DNA from: an uncultured Faecalibacterium sp.
GTDB taxonomy: Bacteria; Bacillota; Clostridia; Oscillospirales; Ruminococcaceae
Length of the DNA: 64,000 nt
Assembly (NCBI GenBank): GCA_934533135.1
Contig: CAKTBG010000008.1
Span: forward strand, 1 to 64,000
Reading direction: 5' to 3'
Positions 52,778 to 60,565 of the stretch are shown in pieces. The notes beneath the pieces are model-generated. The model had not been told where the DNA came from, searched no databases, and saw only the letters and a program-made list of their open reading frames with translations. The stretch's first letter is position 1. Each line of letters begins with the position of its first letter. Made by a program: the position numbers and the translations under genes.

Positions 52778-53800
52778 TTACAGCAGCGCGATCAGCTGCA
52801 TCACTTCCTCCATCTGGGTGGCCCAGCTGGTGGCGATGCGGACGACGGTGTGGGCATCGTCGTATTTTTCCCAGAAGCCGAACTTCGCCTTGCCCTCGAG
52901 GGCGGAGAGCTGCTGGTTCGACAGGATGACGAAGATCTGGTTGGTGGGCGAATCCAGGAAGAAACGATAGCCCTTGTCGGCCAGTGCCCGCTTGAGGACA
53001 TTGGCGGTGGTGATGGCGTTTTTGCTGATCGCGGTATACAGCCCGTCGGTGAACAGCACATCGAACTGGATGCCCAGCAGACGCCCCTTGGCCAGCAGCG
53101 CACCCTGCTGCTTGACCATGGTCATGAAGTGCGCCGGTGCGCCGTGGGGGAAGACCACAGCCTCGCCGCAGAGCGCACCCACCTTGGTGCCGCCGATGTA
53201 GAACACGTCCGTCAACTGGGCAAGGTCGGCCAGCGTCACGTCGGTGCCCTCGCTGACCAGACCGTAGCCCAGCCGCGCACCATCGAGGAAGAGCGGCAGT
53301 TTGAATTCACGGCAGACGGCGGACAGAGCTTCCAGCTCCGCTTTGGTGTAGAGCGTGCCGTACTCGGTGGGGTGGGAGATGTAGACCATGCCCGGGAACA
53401 CCATGTGGTCGTGGTTGCCGTCGGCAAAGAAGGTCTGGCAGAACTCCCGCACCGTCGCGGCAGCCAGCTTGCCGTTTTCGTGGGGGAGCCCCAGCACCTT
53501 GTGGCCGGTGTACTCGATGGCACCGGCCTCGTGCCCGGCCACATGGCCGGTAGAGGCTGCGATGACGCCCTCCCAGCGGTGCAGCATCGACGCAATGACG
53601 ATGGCGTTGGTCTGGGTGCCGCCCGAAATGAAGGAGACATCGGCCTCCGGGCAGGCGCAGGCGGCGCGGATCTTCTCCTTTGCGCTTGCGCAGTACGGGT
53701 CGGTGCCGTAACCGGAGACTTTCTCAAAGTTGGTTTCCATCAGTTTCTGCAGGATGGCGGGATGCGCCCCTTCGCAGTAGTCGTTTTCAAAGTATAACAT
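52778..53800 (-). CDS. Low-specificity L-threonine aldolase
   Basis: This is a 340-residue PLP enzyme of the beta-eliminating lyase fold that cleaves threonine or allo-threonine to glycine and acetaldehyde. The start MLYFENDYCEGAHPAI is typical (ATG at 53800, seven codons inside the longer frame). SGGTQTNAIV binds the cofactor phosphate, LDGARLGYG carries the PLP Asp, and the Schiff-base Lys is in YIGGTKVGALCGE. It is monocistronic. Confidence 0.92.
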   Translation of the reverse strand: MLYFENDYCEGAHPAILQKLMETNFEKVSGYGTDPYCASAKEKIRAACACPEADVSFISGGTQTNAIVIASMLHRWEGVIAASTGHVAGHEAGAIEYTGHKVLGLPHENGKLAAATVREFCQTFFADGNHDHMVFPGMVYISHPTEYGTLYTKAELEALSAVCREFKLPLFLDGARLGYGLVSEGTDVTLADLAQLTDVFYIGGTKVGALCGEAVVFPHGAPAHFMTMVKQQGALLAKGRLLGIQFDVLFTDGLYTAISKNAITTANVLKRALADKGYRFFLDSPTNQIFVILSNQQLSALEGKAKFGFWEKYDDAHTVVRIATSWATQMEEVMQLIALL

Positions 53801-53832
53801 AGCGTTTTCCCTCTGTTTCACAAGATGGTTTT

Positions 53833-53861
53833 ATTATCCCCCCGGAAACGCCGTTTGTCAA
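53833..53861 (-). promoter_or_regulatory. Promoter of the threonine aldolase gene
   Basis: Leftward TTGACA (53861-53856), a 17-base spacer and GATAAT (53838-53833). Confidence 0.8.
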
Positions 53862-53883
53862 TCGCACAACGCCGCCCACAACA

Positions 53884-53923
53884 CAATACGAGGCCCGACC
53901 GCGCCCGGTCAGACCCCGTATTG
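53884..53923 (-). terminator. Inverted repeat after the AraC gene
   Basis: CAATACG (53884-53890) and CGTATTG (53917-53923) flank a CCGACC/CGGTC inner stem. It is a probable terminator for the leftward AraC transcript, with a poor T-run. Confidence 0.5.
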
Positions 53924-53964
53924 TTCTTATGATGAAGTTGTGAATGACGTTTTGGATGGTTCTA

Positions 53965-54921
53965 TTATAGAGCATCCGGCCCTCCAAAGCTATCCGGTTC
54001 ATGCCGGATACTCTCAAGATCCTGCCATTTGTGCCGGTAGGCGGTGGGCGTGCAGCCGAATGCCGCCCGGAACTGGGTGCCGAAATAGCTGCTGCTGCCA
54101 AGGCCGCAGTCCTGCGCGATGGCAGTGATCGGGCGGTCGGTCTCGGTCAGCAGCTTGCAGGCCGCCTGCAGCCGGACAGTCTGTAAATACTCCGAAGGCG
54201 AGGTGCGCAGGCACTCCCGGAAGGCACGGTAGCACTCCCGCTCGCTGCAAAAGCCCGCCGCCGCAATGTCCGCCACCGACAGCTTTTCGGGATAGTGATC
54301 GTGGAGGTAGAGCATCATTGCCTTGACCTTTTCGCTGGAGGCCGACCGGGGTGGCGCGGGCAGCTCCAACGCCGGGCGCACCTGTTCCAGCAGCCGGAGC
54401 CAGACTTGAGCCAGCAGCGTTTCCAGCCGCAGTTCGTACCCAAAGGCGGTCTCGTCCAACGCGAGGCTGTCCCGCAGCAGCCGGAGGGTTTTGGCCTGCG
54501 CCGGATCTTCGGGTGAGAGGGTCAGCAGTTCCAGTCCGGGTGCCTGCAAAAGAGGAAGGATGTATTTCTGCTCGATGGTGCCGCCCGGGATGCCCGCAAT
54601 GAGGGACGGCTCGAACAGGTGGAGCCGGAGGATCGTTTCCTGTGCGGGCTGGATCAGCGCGGTGTGATGGAGCACATTGCTGTTGACCATGCCGCCCATC
54701 CCGGCCTGAAACACTTGCTGCTGACCGGGGGTATAGTAAGTGAGTGCGCCGCTCTGGACGTAGAACAGCTCAACACTCTTGTGCCAGTGCCACGGGGCAC
54801 CGCCGACGGGATACCGATGGAGGAAGGATAGACTGGACAGGTGGGGGAACTGGGGCGAGAATTCAGGCAGACGCTCTTCCTGACTGCCGGGGTAGAGGTC
54901 GAGGGATGAGACAACGAGCAT
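53965..54921 (-). CDS. AraC-family transcriptional regulator
   Basis: This is a 318-residue protein. The N-terminal ~130 residues are an AraC-type cupin (YPVGGAPWHWHKSVELFYVQSGALTYYTPG). The C-terminal two-HTH domain (~215-310) has SVADIAAAGFCSERECYRAFRECLRTSPSEYLQTVRLQAACKLL and GLGSSSYFGTQFRAAFGCTPTAYR. It likely senses a small sugar or related ligand. Its target is not adjacent in an obvious way; the divergent neighbour is the KdpD-like gene. Confidence 0.93.
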   Translation of the reverse strand: MLVVSSLDLYPGSQEERLPEFSPQFPHLSSLSFLHRYPVGGAPWHWHKSVELFYVQSGALTYYTPGQQQVFQAGMGGMVNSNVLHHTALIQPAQETILRLHLFEPSLIAGIPGGTIEQKYILPLLQAPGLELLTLSPEDPAQAKTLRLLRDSLALDETAFGYELRLETLLAQVWLRLLEQVRPALELPAPPRSASSEKVKAMMLYLHDHYPEKLSVADIAAAGFCSERECYRAFRECLRTSPSEYLQTVRLQAACKLLTETDRPITAIAQDCGLGSSSYFGTQFRAAFGCTPTAYRHKWQDLESIRHEPDSFGGPDAL

Positions 54922-54945
54922 AAAAACACCTCCTGACTCCTATTC

Positions 54946-54974
54946 AGTATATCGCGGCGTCAAAATACGGTCAA
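54946..54974 (-). promoter_or_regulatory. Promoter of the AraC gene
   Basis: Leftward TTGACC (54974-54969), a 17-base spacer and TATACT (54951-54946). Confidence 0.82.
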
Positions 54975-55078
54975 GCCGGGTCGTTTTTACTGTATCTTTA
55001 ATCCATTTATGCTATACTATTATATTGAGAATCCAGTCCTCCGCGCAGGCGGAAACAAAAGGGAGGGAGCAGCTCCGG

Positions 55079-56158
55079 ATGAAAGAAAAAGCATGGTGGC
55101 AGAATGCCCTGATCCTGATCGGGATCCTCTGCCTTTCCTTTGTGGTAGTCACGGGCAGTCAGGTCATCACCGGCCGGATCGACGGCGTGGCGTCCATGGT
55201 GTTTGTGCTGGCAGTATTTCTTACGTCGGTCTATACAGATGGGTATGCGTGGGGCGTGGCGGCATCGCTGATCGGTGTGCTGGCGGTCAACTTTGCGTTC
55301 CGCGCACCCTACTTTGCGTTCAACTTTACCCTGCCGGAAAACCTGTTTTCGGGCGTGGTGATGCTGGTGGTCTCGATCATGACCAGCACCCTGACCACCC
55401 GGAACAAGAAACAGGAGCAGCTCCGGATGGAGAGCGAGGCCGAAAAGACCCGTGCGAACCTCCTGCGGGCAGTCTCCCACGACCTGCGCACCCCGCTGAC
55501 GTCGATCTACGGAGCCTGCTCGACGGTCATCGAAAATTATGACTCGCTGGAAAAAGAACAGACCTTAAAACTTCTTGGCGAAGCGTGCTCGGATGCACAG
55601 TGGCTCAACCGGATGGTGGAGAACCTGCTGTCGGTCACCCGGATCGACAGCGAGAAGGTCTCGGTGCAGAAAGTGCCCACCGTGCTGGAAGAGCTGATCG
55701 ACAGCGTGCTGGTCCGCTTCCGGAAGCTGCACCCCGGCGTGGACGTCACGGTGGAGCTGCCGGAGGACTTCATCGTGATCCCCATGGACTCGATGCTGAT
55801 CCAGCAGGTGCTGACCAATCTGCTGGAAAACGCCGTCCACCACGCCAAGGGGATGACCCGGCTGACGCTCCGGGTCTTTACGCTGGGGAAACGTGCCGTG
55901 TTTGAAGTGACCGACAACGGCTGCGGCATCCCCAAAGACCGGCTCAAGACCCTGTTCAGCGGGATGCTGCCCTCGGATACCTCCGAGAGCGGCACCGGCG
56001 GCAAACACGGCATGGGGATCGGGCTTTCGGTCTGTGCCGCCATCATCAAAGCCCACGGCGGCGAGATCGGGGCCGAGAGCAAGGTGGGCGAAGGAACGAC
56101 CATCCGCTTCTGGCTGGAAACGGAAGAGATCGAGACGGAGGAGACGGACGATGAGTAA
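55079..56158 (+). CDS. KdpD-like sensor histidine kinase lacking the KdpD/Usp N-domains
   Basis: This is a 359-residue protein. Residues ~10-110 form the four-TM DUF4118 module of KdpD (VFVLAVFLTSVYTDGYAWGVAASLIGVLAVNFAF). The H-box is RAVSHDLRTPLTSIYG. The HATPase N-box is NLLENAVHHAK, with G-boxes DNGCGIP and KHGMGIGLSVC. The cytoplasmic KdpD sensor and Usp domains of E. coli are absent. The ATG at 55079 has GGAGGG upstream. The gene overlaps the response regulator by 8 bases. Confidence 0.92.
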   Translation: MKEKAWWQNALILIGILCLSFVVVTGSQVITGRIDGVASMVFVLAVFLTSVYTDGYAWGVAASLIGVLAVNFAFRAPYFAFNFTLPENLFSGVVMLVVSIMTSTLTTRNKKQEQLRMESEAEKTRANLLRAVSHDLRTPLTSIYGACSTVIENYDSLEKEQTLKLLGEACSDAQWLNRMVENLLSVTRIDSEKVSVQKVPTVLEELIDSVLVRFRKLHPGVDVTVELPEDFIVIPMDSMLIQQVLTNLLENAVHHAKGMTRLTLRVFTLGKRAVFEVTDNGCGIPKDRLKTLFSGMLPSDTSESGTGGKHGMGIGLSVCAAIIKAHGGEIGAESKVGEGTTIRFWLETEEIETEETDDE

Positions 56159-56891
56159 CAACAAATACAAGATCCTTGTGGTGGAAGACGAAGCGAACAT
56201 CTGCAGCTTCATTGAGACGCTGCTTGAGACCAACGGCTATCAGGCACTGGTGGCAAACACCTGCACCATGGGTCTGACCCTGTTTGCCTCCCACAACCCC
56301 GACCTGATCATTCTGGATCTGGGTCTGCCCGACCGGGATGGCATCGAGCTGATCCGCACCGTCCGCCAGAAGAGCATGACCCCCGTCATGGTGCTGTCGG
56401 CCCGCACCACCGAGCAGGACAAGATCGAGGCACTGGATCTGGGAGCCAACGATTACATCACCAAGCCCTTCAGCACCGGCGAGCTGCTGGCCCGGGTCCG
56501 CGCCGCCCTCCGGCTGAACCGGTACAGCAGTGCTGCGGCCGGAATGCCCAGCGGCACCTTTACGGCGCAGGACATGACCATCAACTACGAGCGTCGAAAA
56601 GTTTTTGTGGCCGGGCAGGAGGTCAAGCTGACCCAGACCGAATATAATATTGTAGCGTTCCTTTCGGAGCACGCCGGACGGGTGATGACCTACGCATCCA
56701 TCGTCAAGGCCATCTGGGGCGACACCGACTGCGGAAGCACCAAAAAGCTGCAGGTCAACATGGCAAACATCCGCAAGAAGATGGGCAGCCGACCCGGCAG
56801 CAACAACTACATCCTCAACGAGCTGGGCGTCGGCTACCGGATGATCGACGAGGACACCGACGCAAAGCCGCTGACCGACCCGGAGGGGTGA
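56151..56891 (+). CDS. KdpE-like OmpR-family response regulator
   Basis: This is a 246-residue protein. The receiver domain has the acidic pair in VVEDEAN, phospho-Asp in DLIILDLGLPDRDG and Lys in YITKPFS. The C-terminal OmpR winged helix includes KLTQTEYNIVAFLSEHAGRVMTYASIVKAIWG. It overlaps the kinase gene by 8 bases, and the permease gene follows 3 bases after its stop, so all three form one unit. The permease is a likely target. Confidence 0.93.
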   Translation: MSNNKYKILVVEDEANICSFIETLLETNGYQALVANTCTMGLTLFASHNPDLIILDLGLPDRDGIELIRTVRQKSMTPVMVLSARTTEQDKIEALDLGANDYITKPFSTGELLARVRAALRLNRYSSAAAGMPSGTFTAQDMTINYERRKVFVAGQEVKLTQTEYNIVAFLSEHAGRVMTYASIVKAIWGDTDCGSTKKLQVNMANIRKKMGSRPGSNNYILNELGVGYRMIDEDTDAKPLTDPEG

Positions 56892-56894
56892 TCT

Positions 56895-58217
56895 ATGCTT
56901 CTGGCTCTGTGCCTCTTCGTCTGCACATACCTCCTGATGCTGGGGCTGCCGCAGTACCGCCCGTGGATCGCATTGGGCGGGGCGGCGGGGTTTCTGGCGT
57001 TGGGCGGGGCAGGGTTCTGGGAGTTTTCCCTCCTCGACGCGGCCCGTGCCATCGACTTCAATGTGCTGCTCATGCTGGCCGGTACGATGGGCACCGTCGC
57101 CCTCTTCATCGAGAGCCGGATGCCGCTTCGTCTGGCCGAAGAGCTGATCGCCCGGGTGCCGAATGTCAAATGGGCGGTCTCGATGCTCGCGCTCTTTGCA
57201 GGCGTCATCAGTGCCTTTGTGGACAATGTGGCTACGGTCTTGATGGTGGCACCGGTGGGGCTGGCGATCGCCCGGAAGCTGAAGATCTCGCCGGTGCCGG
57301 TGCTCATCGCCATTGCGGTGTCCTCCAACCTGCAGGGTGCAGCGACGCTGGTCGGCGACACCACCAGCATCCTGCTGGGCGGTTTTGCCGAGATGAATTT
57401 CTTCGATTTCTTCTGGATGCAGGGCAGGCCGGGCATTTTCTGGGGCGTGGAGCTGGGTGCGCTGGCCTCGCTGGGGGTGCTGTTCTTCCTCTTCCGGAAG
57501 GAGACGCAGCCCATCCGCGCCGCCGTGGAGACCACGGTGGAAGATCCTCTGCCGACGGTGCTGATGCTTTTGACGATCCTGCTGCTGATCGCCGCATCGT
57601 TTCTGCCCCAACCGGCAGCGGGCGGCGTGCCCGGCCGCCTGTACGAGCTGCGCAGCGGCCTGCTCTGCGGGGGCGTCAGCCTGTTCGGGATGGTCTGCAC
57701 CTGTCTGCGGCAGCGGTCGCTCCGCCCGGCGCAAACCGTCTGCCGGGGGCTGGATCTGGATACCCTGCTGCTCCTGCTGGGGCTGTTCGTCCTGATCGAG
57801 GGCGTCAAAAAGGCCGGGCTGATCGATGCGGCTGCGCAGCTCTTTTGCGAAGCGGTGGACGACAATGCTTTCCGGCTCTACACCCTGATCGTGCTGGTCT
57901 CGGTGGTGCTGTCGGCCTTTGTGGACAACATCCCCTACGTTGCCACCATGCTTCCGGTGGTGCAGGAGATCGCCGCGCGGATGAACGGCGGGCTCGGGAT
58001 GCCGCCGGAGCTGTTTTACTTCGGGCTGCTCACCGGTGCGACCCTCGGCGGCAACCTGACGCCAATCGGGGCCTCGGCCAACATTGCGGCCATCGGCATC
58101 CTGCGCAGGAATGGCGAGGCGGTGCGCACCCGGGATTTCCTCCGGATCGGCGTGCCCTTTACGCTGGCGGCAGTTCTGAGCGGATATGGCTACCTCTGGC
58201 TGGTCTGGGGCAGCTGA
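56895..58217 (+). CDS. ArsB/NhaD (IT superfamily) ion permease
   Basis: This is a 440-residue protein with about 11-12 TM helices in two repeats. The matched motifs FAGVISAFVDNVATVLMVAPV and SVVLSAFVDNIPYVATMLPV, and GATLGGNLTPIGASANI, are the hairpin signatures of this superfamily (arsenite, Na+/H+, dicarboxylate or citrate transporters). Substrate choice is uncertain. It replaces the kdpFABC genes expected beside a KdpDE pair, so the sensor may monitor an ion this permease moves. Confidence 0.88.
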   Translation: MLLALCLFVCTYLLMLGLPQYRPWIALGGAAGFLALGGAGFWEFSLLDAARAIDFNVLLMLAGTMGTVALFIESRMPLRLAEELIARVPNVKWAVSMLALFAGVISAFVDNVATVLMVAPVGLAIARKLKISPVPVLIAIAVSSNLQGAATLVGDTTSILLGGFAEMNFFDFFWMQGRPGIFWGVELGALASLGVLFFLFRKETQPIRAAVETTVEDPLPTVLMLLTILLLIAASFLPQPAAGGVPGRLYELRSGLLCGGVSLFGMVCTCLRQRSLRPAQTVCRGLDLDTLLLLLGLFVLIEGVKKAGLIDAAAQLFCEAVDDNAFRLYTLIVLVSVVLSAFVDNIPYVATMLPVVQEIAARMNGGLGMPPELFYFGLLTGATLGGNLTPIGASANIAAIGILRRNGEAVRTRDFLRIGVPFTLAAVLSGYGYLWLVWGS

Positions 58218-58230
58218 AAAACCAAAAAGC

Positions 58231-58286
58231 AAACGATCCGAACCCTTGGCCGGATGCCCGGCGGAAAGGGTTCGGATCGTTTTTTA
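58231..58286. terminator. Terminator between the permease and PTS operons
   Basis: A 17-base stem AAACGATCCGAACCCTT/AAGGGTTCGGATCGTTT is followed by T-runs. It serves the rightward permease and probably the leftward PTS operon. Confidence 0.92.
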
Positions 58287-58299
58287 TGGAGGAAGGCGG

Positions 58300-58719
58300 T
58301 TATTCGTCTACTTCGTCGTCCTCGTCCGGAGCCGCCGCAAAGCGGATCAGGGTGCTGTGGCCGGTCTCGAGCAGCTGCTCGGCCAGCTCATGCACGTTTT
58401 TGTCCTCCCGGTCCATGCAGGCCTCGATCAGGACGGGCAGGCTGATGCCGGCCAGAACCTCGACGTCGCGGTTCAATGCAGGCAGCAGCTTGACCGTCTC
58501 ATTGAAGGGGGTGCCGCCTGCCATGTCGCAGAGGATCAGCACGCCCTCGTCGCCGGTGGTCTCCGCCGCCGCCCGGAGTTTGGTCGAAAGTTCTTCGGGC
58601 GTGATGTCCGGGGTGAACTCGATGGCGGCAAAGGCTTCCTGCTCGCCCATGGTCAGAAAGAGGCTGTCGGCCATGCCGTAGGCGTACCGGCCATGGCCGG
58701 TGAGCACGACGCCGATCAC
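58300..58719 (-). CDS. PTS mannose-family EIIA
   Basis: This is a 139-residue protein. The Man-family IIA fold carries the phosphorylated His in VVLTGHGRYAYGM and the substrate Asp region in VLILCDMAGGTPFNETV. The tail is very acidic. Last gene of the operon, overlapping the IIB gene by 4 bases. It takes phosphate from HPr and gives it to the IIB next door. Confidence 0.93.
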   Translation of the reverse strand: MIGVVLTGHGRYAYGMADSLFLTMGEQEAFAAIEFTPDITPEELSTKLRAAAETTGDEGVLILCDMAGGTPFNETVKLLPALNRDVEVLAGISLPVLIEACMDREDKNVHELAEQLLETGHSTLIRFAAAPDEDDEVDE

Positions 58720-59189
58720 AGCAGTTCCATCAGCGATGCCGATGCCTCCGCGGGAACGCGCTGGATGCCGAGCTGAACACCCTTGTCGGCCAGATAGCGG
58801 AAGTCCTCGATGTCCTTGGGGGTGACGCTGACGCTGGGGCTGATCTGCTTGCTGTCGGCTTTCTTTGCCATGTTGCCGACGTTGACGGCCTCAAAGGGAT
58901 AACCGGCGTCGTACAGGGCACGCAGGGTGGCGGGGCTGCGGACGATCATGAAGATCCGGTCGCCCTCATACTTGCGGATGCGCAGGTTGTTGGCGGCAGA
59001 AGCCACCGACAGGATGGACAGCTTGCACCCGGCGGGGCAGGCCATTTTCAGCACGGATTTCTGGGTGGGGTTCTTCACGGCGTCTTCGTCCACCACCATG
59101 ATGCGGTTGACGTTCAGAGCCTTGCTCCAGACGGCGGCGACCTGCCCGTGAATGAGACGTTCATCAATGCGGATGTTAGCGATTTCCAT
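58716..59189 (-). CDS. PTS mannose-family EIIB
   Basis: This is a 157-residue protein from the ATG at 59189. Phospho-His lies in IRIDERLIHGQVAAVW, the IIB-Man signature. SVTPKDIEDFRYLADKGVQLGIQRVP closes the domain, as in AgaB/AgaV and sorbose-type IIB. It starts 5 bases after the sulfatase gene. Separation of IIB/IIA from IIC/IID by two enzyme genes is unusual. Confidence 0.93.
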   Translation of the reverse strand: MEIANIRIDERLIHGQVAAVWSKALNVNRIMVVDEDAVKNPTQKSVLKMACPAGCKLSILSVASAANNLRIRKYEGDRIFMIVRSPATLRALYDAGYPFEAVNVGNMAKKADSKQISPSVSVTPKDIEDFRYLADKGVQLGIQRVPAEASASLMELL

Positions 59190-59194
59190 GTGTT

Positions 59195-60559
59195 TTACAC
59201 TCCTAAGCTGATGTAATCGTCCGGATCTTTGGAGCTTGCCATCTCGCAATCCGGTTTGTTGACCTTCCACGTTTTCTGCACCGGGATCGGCCCGTGCAGA
59301 AGCGGATCGTTCGTCCGCTCCATTTCGGCGCGGAGACGGCTGCGAAGCTCTTCGGCAAGGGCGGCGTGCGCGGGGGATGCGATCAGATTGTTTCGCTCGC
59401 CGGTGTCGTAGATCAGATCGTACAGGGCTTCGCGGGGCTTCTCTTGCTCCCGGAAGCCGTATCCGGTGAAGAAGGCCTTGGTCGGGGATTCATCGGTGTT
59501 GGACGAGTTGGTGCAAAGATGACTCTCGTCAAAGTAGCGGATGTACTTGTAGCGGTCGGTGCGGATGCAGCGGGCCGGTTCGTATGAGGTGTGGAAGTTG
59601 ACCTCGGCGTAGACGGCATCCCGGATCTTGGCCGCAGGATCGTCCAGACAGGGGCGGAACGACACGCCCTCGAGATAGCTGGGTCTTGGCAGATCCAGCA
59701 GATCGCAGAGGGTCGGGAAGACGTCCAGCTGGGAGATCAGGCTGTCGCAGACCCTGCCGTTGGCTTTGGCACCGGGGAAGCGGAAGAGCAGGGCGACGCC
59801 GATGCCGCTGTCAAACAGCGAACATTTGGCGTAGGGGTCTGCGATGCCGTGGTCGGTGGTGAAGAATACGAGGGTGTCCTCTTCCAGCCCGGCGTCTTTC
59901 AGCGCGGTGAGCACCACGCCGATGCAGTCATCCGCCCACTTTGCACTGGTCAGATAGTGGGCAAAATCTTCCCGCGTTTCGGGTGCATTGGGGATCGGCG
60001 GGGGCGGCACGGCGGCATTTTCGTTCACCGCCGGGTCGATCTCCGTCGGGAAGGGGCGGTGGGTGCAGTGCATCCCATACGAAAGGAAGAAGGGGTGCTG
60101 CCCGTCCTGCGCCTTGAGCCACGCGGCGGCGGTCTTGGCGTTTTCCAGATCCCACTGGTTCAGATCGGTCTTTTCGTATCCCAAGGTGGAGTGGGTCAGA
60201 TCCTCCTGATACCCGATGGTCTTGCTGTGCGCCTTCTCGATGTCCAGATACCAGCCGGCTTCGTGCTGGATGCCGCACAGGGCGGTGCGGTATCCGTTCC
60301 GCCCCAGAAACTGCGCCAAGTGCTTGGTGTAGTCGAGGGAGAACCCCCGCTGCGCCAGCCCCAGCATCCCGTTCTGATGGGGATACTGGCCGGTCAGCAG
60401 GGCGGCCCGGCTGGGGGAACATGTGGGGCCGACACAATAGCAGTGCGCAAAGGTGACGGCAGTTTTCGCAAACGCCTCGAGGTGCGGGGTCGGGACCTTG
60501 TACCCATAGGGCGAAAGGATCCGGCCGCTGTCGTGGGTGTGGATGTAGAGAACGTTCAT
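59195..60559 (-). CDS. Cytoplasmic type I sulfatase
   Basis: This is a 454-residue protein. The active-site motif CSPSRAALLTGQYPHQNG contains the Cys that is oxidised to formylglycine. The early metal site is HTHDSG-like, not the common DD pair, and the late pair is in FFTTDHGI. There is no signal peptide, so it acts on imported substrate. An anaerobic sulfatase-maturating enzyme would be needed and is not in the window. It lies between the PHP-hydrolase gene (6 bases) and EIIB (5 bases). The likely role is desulfation of a PTS-imported sugar. Confidence 0.9.
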   Translation of the reverse strand: MNVLYIHTHDSGRILSPYGYKVPTPHLEAFAKTAVTFAHCYCVGPTCSPSRAALLTGQYPHQNGMLGLAQRGFSLDYTKHLAQFLGRNGYRTALCGIQHEAGWYLDIEKAHSKTIGYQEDLTHSTLGYEKTDLNQWDLENAKTAAAWLKAQDGQHPFFLSYGMHCTHRPFPTEIDPAVNENAAVPPPPIPNAPETREDFAHYLTSAKWADDCIGVVLTALKDAGLEEDTLVFFTTDHGIADPYAKCSLFDSGIGVALLFRFPGAKANGRVCDSLISQLDVFPTLCDLLDLPRPSYLEGVSFRPCLDDPAAKIRDAVYAEVNFHTSYEPARCIRTDRYKYIRYFDESHLCTNSSNTDESPTKAFFTGYGFREQEKPREALYDLIYDTGERNNLIASPAHAALAEELRSRLRAEMERTNDPLLHGPIPVQKTWKVNKPDCEMASSKDPDDYISLGV

Positions 60560-60565
60560 GAGAGA

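Noticed and set aside
55079..56891. Annotation as the classical potassium-sensing KdpDE system
   Set aside because: kdpFABC is absent, the kinase lacks the KdpD sensor and Usp domains, and the adjoining gene is an unrelated permease.
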